The notes under the pieces are model-generated. The model made no database searches and was not told the DNA's origin. It was given only the letters and a program-made list of their open reading frames with translations. 11,182 bases of DNA from UBA5760 sp964649385. Its GTDB lineage: Bacteria; Chloroflexota; Dehalococcoidia; Dehalococcoidales; UBA5760. A program made the translations under genes and the position numbers. This document shows, one piece after another, positions 1 to 5,019 of the stretch. Location: assembly GCA_964649385.1 (NCBI GenBank), contig CAZYRA010000029.1:1-11182 (forward strand), given 5' to 3'. Position 1 is the stretch's first letter. Each line of letters starts with the position of its first letter.

Positions 1-330
1 GCCGAGTTGGCCGAAGACGATACCTTTGGCCCGATGATAAGAGCCGCTCCCAAAGTGCTCCGGGTGAATAAATTCGGTGATTCCGGTATCGACCTCAAGG
101 TGCTGGGTGAGACCAAACCGCTAATGCAGTGGGAGGTAACCGGTGAGCTGAGGAAGAGGGTTAAGAAGGCCTTTGACCGGGAGGGGATAGAGATTCCCTG
201 GCCTCACGTAAAGCTATATTTTGGCGACGGCCCAATGGGTAAGGGACTACCCTGTCCGTCCTGTTCCCAGCTTAACCTCCCCGGCAGCCGGTTTTGTGCC
301 CATTGCGGGGCCAGCCTTACTCCAGAGTGA
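1..330 (+). CDS. C-terminal part of an MscS-family mechanosensitive channel with a zinc-ribbon tail (5' end outside window)
   Basis: The frame is open from base 1 to the TGA at 328-330, so the gene begins upstream; the TTG at 7 is only an internal codon. The first ~75 residues resemble the cytoplasmic C-terminal domain of small-conductance mechanosensitive channels: a beta-rich stretch (VLRVNKFGDSGIDLKV), then the helix ELRKRVKKAFDREGIEIPWP typical of this family's end, followed by a closing strand (VKLYFG). MscS channels sit in the inner membrane and release solutes when tension rises. After a short Gly-rich linker comes a zinc-ribbon-like module with two CxxC pairs, CPSC and CAHC, about 15 residues apart, and the protein ends 8 residues later. 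Such a tail is unusual on MscS and may mediate protein contact or metal sensing (inference). The channel pore domain is not visible, so the family call rests on the C-terminal domain only. Confidence 0.8.
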   Translation, partial: AELAEDDTFGPMIRAAPKVLRVNKFGDSGIDLKVLGETKPLMQWEVTGELRKRVKKAFDREGIEIPWPHVKLYFGDGPMGKGLPCPSCSQLNLPGSRFCAHCGASLTPE

Positions 331-396
331 ACCGGACTTGTTTCACTGTCTGCCACCTGAGATTGCTGTGTCTTCAACTGGTTCCTGGAGCATTGA

Positions 397-440
397 GGTA
401 AAGGAATTACCCTTGAGAACGTTGATCGGAGTAAAATTAC
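397..440. promoter_or_regulatory. Two GTAA...TTAC inverted repeats around the antiporter promoter (candidate operator)
   Basis: The first site, at 397-411, is GGTAA-AGGAA-TTACC. The second, at 431-440, is GTAA-AA-TTAC. Both are followed by further C, so ATTACCC occurs at 406-412 and again at 436-442, exactly 30 bases (about three helical turns) apart. The first lies just upstream of the candidate -35 box and the second lies in the -35/-10 spacer, which is where a repressor would block polymerase. No regulator gene is next door, so the binding protein is unknown. The half-sites are short and chance remains possible. Confidence 0.3.
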
Positions 441-449
441 CCATATATA
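422..449 (+). promoter_or_regulatory. Candidate sigma-70 promoter for the antiporter gene
   Basis: A -35-like TTGATC (422-427) and a -10-like TATATA (444-449) are separated by 16 bases. Transcription would start near 456 and give a leader of roughly 88 bases before the ATG at 544. The surrounding DNA is AT-rich, so -10-like words are common here and the assignment is moderate at best. Confidence 0.4.
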
Positions 450-543
450 GTATTATTCATGTATTCGAGTAAACTTGGATTATTATCTAAAAAACAGCAT
501 CTCCTAAACTAATTTAGAACCAGTTCCCTTTGAGTTAGGTCAA

Positions 544-1914
544 ATGCAAAATATCGCTTTAGTTATAGCTGTTGTAGGCGGGCTCATATTCTTAGCGCAC
601 CTATTTCTGCATATATTCAGCCGGACGAGAGTACCTGACGTTCTTTTGCTAATAGTTGTGGGTATCATATTAGGACCCGCATCCAACTTGGTCTCTACTG
701 AGTCATTTGGCCTAGTAGGACCAGTTTTTGTGACCGTAACGTTGATAGTAATTCTTTTTGAAGGCGGTATCGCTCTTAAGCTAAGTGCATTAAAGTCTGC
801 ACTCAGTAAAGCGGTTAAACTAGCCCTTACTAGCTTCTTCCTGACCATGATAGTCGTTGGAGTTACTGCACACCTACTGCTTTCGCTGGAATGGATACCA
901 TCTCTAATTATTGGTTCTATCGCCGCATCGACTTCTGAAGCAATTATAATTCCGTTAATTAATCAGTTGAAAACTAGCGAAAAAATGCATGCCCTTTTAT
1001 CTGTTGAATCTTCTATCAACGACGTGCTCAGTGTTGCCGTAACATTAGCGCTAATCGGGGCATACCAACTTGGTGATATCAATGTTGGAATAATAACAGG
1101 TGATTTAATAGCATCGTTTTTAGTAGCGATTGTTTTTGGATTTGGGGGAGCATTCTTATGGTCTCTAATATTACGTAGAATACACACTATGAAAAATGCC
1201 ATGTTTACTACTGTGGCAATCGTGTTCGCCCTGTTTGGCCTGGTTGAAACACTTGGCTTTAGTGGAGCAATTGCCGCATTAGCTTTTGGCATAACTATAG
1301 GTAATATTGAATCGATAAAATTACCTAGGTTGGGTAAACCGCTGGCAGGTGAACCTGTTGGGCTCAGTGAAACCGAAAAAGCCTTTTTCACTGAGGCTTC
1401 TTTCCTTCTTAAAACCTTCTTCTTTATCTATTTGGGAATATCGCTTCAATTCTCCAGTACCGGGATTATTCTAATAGGGATATTAATAACGTTTATAGCA
1501 TTCGCACTACGTATACCGGCAGTGAAAATCGCTGTGGGCAGGTCTGTTTCAACGAAAGAGGCTACTCTAATGTCAGTAATGATCCCTAAGGGGCTAGCAG
1601 CTGCTGTATTAGCTTCAATTCCAGCCCAGGTAGGTATTATTGGCGGTGAATTGATTAGAGATGTTACGTATATGGTTATACTGATTAGTATTGTTGCGAC
1701 GTCGGTAATGATACCGTTATTGGAAAGGACTAGGGTATCTGACTTCTACGAAAGTATTGTTTCGGGGAATATGAGGAATTTAAGAAAAGCTAGGTCGATG
1801 AATCTAGTGGCACCCTCTAAGTCAAACGGCTATATCAAAAAATTGGAGGAAGACGGAAAAATAATGCCTGACGGTGATAAAATGTTCGGTGACAGTAAAA
1901 AGGACAAGGACTAA
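544..1914 (+). CDS. Cation/proton antiporter, CPA1 (NhaP-like) family
   Basis: This 456-residue integral membrane protein has about 13 hydrophobic segments between residues 1 and 392, then a charged cytoplasmic tail of about 60 residues. Family marks seen are the FEGG motif at 72-75, an unwound-helix stretch AASTSEA at 127-133, and ESSINDVLS with Asn159-Asp160, the ND pair typical of the electroneutral CPA1 branch. MIPKGLAAAVLA is at 346-357, where many relatives have PRG. It would exchange Na+ or K+ for H+ across the cytoplasmic membrane and so control pH and salt; the ion is not readable from sequence. The ATG at 544 follows a weak AGG (536-538). The gene is clearly AT-richer than the housekeeping genes in the window (18 G+C in bases 1081-1140), suggesting foreign origin. 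It converges on the unknown gene at 1924-2823. Confidence 0.85.
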   Translation: MQNIALVIAVVGGLIFLAHLFLHIFSRTRVPDVLLLIVVGIILGPASNLVSTESFGLVGPVFVTVTLIVILFEGGIALKLSALKSALSKAVKLALTSFFLTMIVVGVTAHLLLSLEWIPSLIIGSIAASTSEAIIIPLINQLKTSEKMHALLSVESSINDVLSVAVTLALIGAYQLGDINVGIITGDLIASFLVAIVFGFGGAFLWSLILRRIHTMKNAMFTTVAIVFALFGLVETLGFSGAIAALAFGITIGNIESIKLPRLGKPLAGEPVGLSETEKAFFTEASFLLKTFFFIYLGISLQFSSTGIILIGILITFIAFALRIPAVKIAVGRSVSTKEATLMSVMIPKGLAAAVLASIPAQVGIIGGELIRDVTYMVILISIVATSVMIPLLERTRVSDFYESIVSGNMRNLRKARSMNLVAPSKSNGYIKKLEEDGKIMPDGDKMFGDSKKDKD

Positions 1915-1923
1915 TCACCTTAC

Positions 1924-2823
1924 TCAATAAGAGCTCCCTTTGAACATTATTTTAGCCCTTGATAATACTTCCTGGGCATATAGAGGAATCGGACGTTCTC
2001 CGCTCCCAGTTTTTTCATACTGCTGCAATATCGTCTCGAGAGATTTCTGCTGTAACCCGTTTAATATCACGTGATTGAAAATGTATCTCTCTTTCTCTCG
2101 GGCGTATGTAATACACCCGAAGAAATCCCCTTTGCTTCTTATTGTATCGAATTCTTTTTCCTCGGATTCCAGTGAATGAATTGGCACTTTACTAATTGCT
2201 AAATCGCCGTCGCTATCTAATATTAATACACGCTGCAATTCATTCTCATTATGCTCAGTTGCTTCCAGTTTCTTTAGTATTACCGCGGGTAAATGATGTT
2301 GTGCCTTATAGATCGGAATGGGAGTATCTGCCAAGTTCTTATCATGTGGGCTTTCTATCCCACTTAACAACTCGTGAGAAGACAAATTAGAATCTATGTG
2401 CTCACTTAGTATGTAATTCTCTATAATGCCTTTGCTCTTTATGTCGCCTAGAGCAATTATATGTTTTACATACTTTTTCAATACCCATGGCATGATTTTT
2501 CTATTAAGTGCATGTTCTGCGATATTCTCCAGAGCCATTAGATGTTCTGAGTCAATATATACAGGGACTGGCACATAGTCTTTGGGGTAAACTTCAATTC
2601 CCAGTATAGCGTACTTTTTGTTTCCCCTCTCTAATTCTCTTATGAAACTCTTAATGATCTCAAACGTTGACCTCGCAATTAGTGTCGTTGCTAAGTCCGC
2701 CTTTGCTGTACAGCACAGCATCCTGACTTTGTCTTCCGGCAGGATTTCGTCACCTATTCTGACCGGTAATAGAAATATCAGACGGTTTAGGCCATTTCTT
2801 TTTAATGGGTTAAACATCACCAT
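1924..2823 (-). CDS. Unrecognised 299-residue soluble protein with three P-x-P-x-Y motifs
   Basis: I do not recognise the family. The protein has no signal peptide or membrane helix and reads as a mixed alpha/beta cytoplasmic protein rich in charged residues. A notable feature is a motif seen three times: PVPVY (85-89), PIPIY (168-172) and PIPLY (278-282). Each is followed by a probable helix, which hints at a repeated fold. A CC pair lies at 37-38, and LILDSDGDLAI (200-210) looks like a strand-turn-strand. The start used is the ATG at 2823; a second ATG two codons in (2817) is possible, and the only SD-like word (AGGA) is 12 bases before the first. The base composition matches the antiporter gene (21 G+C in bases 2401-2460), not the rest of the window. 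The 9-base convergent spacing suggests the two genes arrived together, but a shared function is not shown. Confidence 0.75.
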   Translation of the reverse strand: MVMFNPLKRNGLNRLIFLLPVRIGDEILPEDKVRMLCCTAKADLATTLIARSTFEIIKSFIRELERGNKKYAILGIEVYPKDYVPVPVYIDSEHLMALENIAEHALNRKIMPWVLKKYVKHIIALGDIKSKGIIENYILSEHIDSNLSSHELLSGIESPHDKNLADTPIPIYKAQHHLPAVILKKLEATEHNENELQRVLILDSDGDLAISKVPIHSLESEEKEFDTIRSKGDFFGCITYAREKERYIFNHVILNGLQQKSLETILQQYEKTGSGERPIPLYAQEVLSRAKIMFKGSSY

Positions 2824-2837
2824 AAGATATAACTGTC

Positions 2838-2852
2838 CTAATTATCAATTAG
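2838..2852. promoter_or_regulatory. Perfect palindrome over the start site of the unknown minus-strand gene (candidate operator)
   Basis: CTAATT-ATC-AATTAG is a perfect 6-base inverted repeat with a 3-base centre. It starts two bases downstream of the candidate -10 box of the minus-strand gene and ends 15 bases before its ATG, so it would cover the expected transcription start. That placement is typical of a repressor site, possibly autoregulatory. A similar but weaker word, CTAAACTAATTTAG, lies at 504-517 before the antiporter gene. AT-rich DNA makes such repeats less rare, hence the modest confidence. Confidence 0.35.
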
Positions 2853-2854
2853 AA

Positions 2855-2863
2855 AGTATAGCA
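2855..2863 (-). promoter_or_regulatory. Candidate extended -10 promoter for the unknown minus-strand gene
   Basis: Read on the minus strand, this is TG-C-TATACT: a 5-of-6 match to the -10 box with the TG extension. A TTGACA lies further upstream on the same strand (2892-2887), but 26 bases away, so it cannot pair with this -10. It could pair with TAAATT (2869-2864) at 17 bases instead. Either way, transcription of the minus-strand gene probably starts between about 2845 and 2858. Confidence 0.45.
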
Positions 2864-3009
2864 AATTTACAGCAATATAAGAAGTTTGTCAATAACTATG
2901 TGTAATATTGACATGAAACTGGAGCGAACTCCTGAAACTGGGCACGTTAGGTTGGTGAGGTAATGCTTATCATTAATCTTATTTCCAGTATATATACAAG
3001 CACATCGGC

Positions 3010-3039
3010 TTGGATAGAGGACGGCTTTTGCTTTATAAT
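3010..3039 (+). promoter_or_regulatory. Promoter of ispD with a consensus -10 box
   Basis: A perfect TATAAT lies at 3034-3039, with TTGGAT (3010-3015) upstream at an 18-base spacing as a poor -35. The expected transcription start, 6-7 bases after the -10 box, falls at about 3045-3046, on the GTG used as the ispD start. The TAA inside TATAAT (3036-3038) is an in-frame stop for ispD, so the coding region cannot begin further upstream. The mRNA would therefore be leaderless or nearly so. Confidence 0.55.
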
Positions 3040-3044
3040 CAGGT

Positions 3045-3746
3045 GTGGTTCCGAATGCTAAATTAGAGAGTCGGCTGGGGGTAGGTGCTGTCATTGTGGC
3101 GGCGGGCTCAGGCCGGCGGATGGGTGGACGGGATAAGGTAACGGCTTTGCTTGGCGGTAGGGCGGTTTTAGCCCGGGTGGTTGATACCTTTGAGAGCGCT
3201 CACTTGGTTGAGCGGATTGTCATCGTTCTGGGGGCATCAAACCTGGAGTGGGGCCGACGGCTGGTGGTCGAGCAGGGCTGGTCCAAGGTAATCGATGTTT
3301 GTGCCGGGGGTGAGCGGCGCCAAGACTCGGTAGCTGCCGGACTGAGCCGGCTTACCGGTTGCTGTTGGGTGGTAGTCCATGACGGGGATAGGCCGTTGGT
3401 AAGCGAAGATTTAATCTCTCGAGGGCTTGCCGCAGCCGAGGAAACGGGTGCTGCTGTTGCTGCTGTACCGGTCGGCGATACCATCAAGTTGGCTGAAGGC
3501 GGCTTTGTCTGTGAGACGTTGCCCCGCGATAAGCTGTGGGCGGTACAGACCCCTCAGGTGTTTCGTAGTGACATAATCAGTGAAGCCTACCGGCAGGTAA
3601 AGAGTGAGGTAACTGATGATGCCTCGCTGGTGGAACAGATGGGCTACCCGGTTAAACTATATACCGGCTCTTATGATAATATGAAGATAACTACTCCCGA
3701 TGACCTGGCTTTGGCCGAGGTTCTGGTGAAGAAGTATGGAGGGTAG
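3045..3746 (+). CDS. ispD: 2-C-methyl-D-erythritol 4-phosphate cytidylyltransferase
   Basis: This cytoplasmic enzyme joins CTP and 2-C-methyl-D-erythritol 4-phosphate to give CDP-methylerythritol, the third step of the MEP route to isoprenoid precursors. The 233-residue length is normal. Visible motifs are the nucleotide-binding AAGSGRRMG (19-27) with Lys31, GGERRQDSV (88-96), VHDGDRP (111-117), QTPQVFR (168-174), TDDASLVE (190-197) and MKITTPDDL (213-221). The motif VHDGDRP has Asp115 where relatives usually carry Ala (HDxARP); the catalytic-site Asp113 and Arg116 are kept. The GTG at 3045 is chosen because an in-frame stop lies 9 bases upstream and the next usable in-frame start falls inside the first core strand. 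No Shine-Dalgarno sequence fits, which agrees with leaderless translation. The stop is followed 1 base later by ispF. Confidence 0.93.
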   Translation: MVPNAKLESRLGVGAVIVAAGSGRRMGGRDKVTALLGGRAVLARVVDTFESAHLVERIVIVLGASNLEWGRRLVVEQGWSKVIDVCAGGERRQDSVAAGLSRLTGCCWVVVHDGDRPLVSEDLISRGLAAAEETGAAVAAVPVGDTIKLAEGGFVCETLPRDKLWAVQTPQVFRSDIISEAYRQVKSEVTDDASLVEQMGYPVKLYTGSYDNMKITTPDDLALAEVLVKKYGG

Positions 3747-3747
3747 G

Positions 3748-4227
3748 ATGCGTGTTGGCATAGGCTATGATGTTCACCCCCTTACTCAGGGGCGAAGGTT
3801 GGTACTGGGGGGGGTGGTGGTGCCCTTTGAGAGGGGGCTTAGCGGTTGGAGTGATGCCGATGTGCTGACCCATGCTATTATTGATGCCCTGCTCGGGGCA
3901 GCATCTCTGGGCGATATCGGTGGGCACTTCCCACCCGGTGAGGCGGAATATAAGGATATTTCCAGCCTGGTACTGCTGGGAAGAGTAAGAGATGAGCTGT
4001 TGAAGAACGGTTGGCAGGTAGGCAATATTGATGCTACCGTTGTGGCTGAGCAGCCCAGGCTCAGTAGTTTTGTTGGTGAAATGTGCCGGAAGCTTAGCGA
4101 GACGCTCGGTATTGATGTGGGCAGGCTGAGTATTAAGGCGAGTAGCTCAGCCCAGTTGGGCTTTGTTGGAAATGGGGAGGGAATCGAGGCTCAGGCGGTA
4201 GCTCTGATAGAGGCTATTTCGAGCTAG
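3748..4227 (+). CDS. ispF: 2-C-methyl-D-erythritol 2,4-cyclodiphosphate synthase
   Basis: IspF cyclises CDP-methylerythritol 2-phosphate to methylerythritol cyclodiphosphate with loss of CMP; the family works as a homotrimer with zinc between subunits. The 159 residues are full length and start MRVGIGYDVHPL, which fixes the ATG at 3748. GGAGG sits 5 bases before it, while an in-frame ATG at 3736 would add four residues the family lacks. Zinc ligands Asp8, His10 and His42 are present, as are Asp46 and Asp56. Several usually conserved positions differ, in E. coli numbering: His34 is Trp (GWSDADV), Glu135 is Ala and Lys136 is Gln (SSAQLGF where relatives have TTEKLGF), and Arg142 is Asn. These lie in the substrate or metal site, so activity may be altered. 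The start lies 1 base after the ispD stop, which implies translational coupling. Confidence 0.93.
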   Translation: MRVGIGYDVHPLTQGRRLVLGGVVVPFERGLSGWSDADVLTHAIIDALLGAASLGDIGGHFPPGEAEYKDISSLVLLGRVRDELLKNGWQVGNIDATVVAEQPRLSSFVGEMCRKLSETLGIDVGRLSIKASSSAQLGFVGNGEGIEAQAVALIEAISS

Positions 4228-4308
4228 ATAAGAGTGGATGATGATTATGTATTGGATAGGTTCGGTAGCTAATCCTCTTCCCGGCGTGCTTGACTGCGTC
4301 TGTCCTTA

Positions 4309-4327
4309 GCCCCGGCCTTACCGGGGC
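4309..4327 (+). other. GC-rich hairpin in the cysE leader
   Basis: GCCCCGG (4309-4315) and CCGGGGC (4321-4327) form a perfect 7-base-pair stem with a 5-base loop, CCTTA. It lies in the 141-base gap after ispF and 41 bases before the cysE ATG. No run of T follows, so it does not fit a standard intrinsic terminator. It may stabilise the ispF mRNA 3' end or act as a leader structure for cysE. I saw no T-box core sequence, although T-boxes control cysE-cysS in many Firmicutes. Confidence 0.5.
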
Positions 4328-4368
4328 AGCTAGGTATAGAGACTAGTTTACAAAGGAGATGTAGTCTA

Positions 4369-5019
4369 ATGTCGCTCATTACCAGCGTAAAAAGGGATAT
4401 CAGGGCCGTTCTTGAGCGGGACCCGGCCGCATCAAGTGCTGTAGGGGTGGTGTTTAACTATCCTGGGTTTCAGGCTCGCCAGTTTCACAGGGTGGCCCAT
4501 ACCCTCTATCGGAGGCATGTTTGTGGGCTCCCCATGGTGGTGGCTTACGCCACCCGCTTCCTTACCGGTATTGAGATTCATCCTGGGGCTAAGATCGGAG
4601 AGGGCCTCTTTATTGACCACGGCATGGGGGTGGTTATCGGTGAGACGGTCGAGATTGGCGATAATGTTACCCTGCACCAGGGGGTAACCCTGGGTGGCAC
4701 CAGTACTCAGAAGATTAAACGTCACCCCACCTTGAAGGATAATGTTATGATTGGGGTTGGCGCTCAACTTATCGGGAACATTACCATTGGGGAGAATAGC
4801 AAGGTGGGCGCTGGCTCGGTGGTGCTGAACTCGGTGCCGCCCAATGCTACCGTAGTCGGGGTGCCGGGGCGGGTGGTAGCGGTGAGGAATCCGGATACCG
4901 ATACTGTGGAAAGGTTACCTGACCCGGTAGGAGAGCAACTGGAAAACCTGGAGGGGAGAATAACGGAACTTGAAAAGCGCCTGGACAGGGCTGAAGGGGG
5001 AAAAGGTGAAGGTATTTAA
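4369..5019 (+). CDS. cysE: Serine O-acetyltransferase
   Basis: CysE transfers acetyl from acetyl-CoA to L-serine, making O-acetylserine, the acceptor for sulfide in cysteine synthesis. The 216-residue protein is the short form, with a brief helical N-terminus (YPGFQARQFHRVAHTLYRR at 31-49) and then a left-handed beta-helix of hexapeptide repeats from about 66 to 165. Catalytic-site marks are FIDHGMGVVIGE (81-92), HQGVTLGGT (103-111) and KRHPTL (117-122). The tail (188-210) is strongly charged with regular leucines and probably forms a short coiled coil, longer than in many short CysE proteins. The ATG follows AAAGGAGAT at 4352-4360. cysS begins 14 bases before this gene ends, so cysteine supply and charging of tRNA-Cys are likely made together. 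No cysteine synthase gene is in the window. Confidence 0.93.
   Translation: MSLITSVKRDIRAVLERDPAASSAVGVVFNYPGFQARQFHRVAHTLYRRHVCGLPMVVAYATRFLTGIEIHPGAKIGEGLFIDHGMGVVIGETVEIGDNVTLHQGVTLGGTSTQKIKRHPTLKDNVMIGVGAQLIGNITIGENSKVGAGSVVLNSVPPNATVVGVPGRVVAVRNPDTDTVERLPDPVGEQLENLEGRITELEKRLDRAEGGKGEGI

Larger units (their letters stand above)
331..543. other. Intergenic spacer at the left edge of the AT-rich island
   Basis: This 213-base gap separates the channel gene from the antiporter gene. Composition falls towards AT-rich from about base 400 onward. I see no convincing gene; an open frame crossing 221-472 has no recognisable protein signature. The gap holds the candidate antiporter promoter (422-449) and two GTAA...TTAC inverted repeats. 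A weak CTAAA/TTTAG inverted repeat lies at 504-517. No U-tract terminator follows the channel gene. Confidence 0.7.
2824..3044. other. Divergent intergenic spacer between the AT-rich island and ispD
   Basis: This gap of 221 bases holds the minus-strand promoter and palindrome on the left and the ispD promoter on the right. Composition is AT-rich to about 3000 and then rises. I see no gene in it, and no direct repeats that would mark the end of an inserted element. Confidence 0.65.

Noticed and set aside
221..472. 83-codon frame crossing the end of the channel gene
   Set aside because: The first half is out of frame within the zinc-ribbon coding sequence and the translation has no recognisable features; composition changes midway.
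376..525. AACTGGTTC (376-384) and GAACCAGTT (517-525) as ends of a mobile element
   Set aside because: Both copies lie on the left side of the island rather than flanking it, they are only 9 bases, and no transposase is present.
525..1942. TCCCTTTGA repeated at 525-533 and 1934-1942
   Set aside because: It is a 9-base match with the second copy inside the unknown gene's coding region; no structural meaning is apparent.
4309..4327. Hairpin as an intrinsic terminator of ispF
   Set aside because: No T-rich tract follows the stem, so it was listed only as a structure.
4228..4368. T-box leader before cysE-cysS
   Set aside because: The gap is 141 bases and I see neither the conserved T-box bulge sequence nor a terminator/antiterminator pair.
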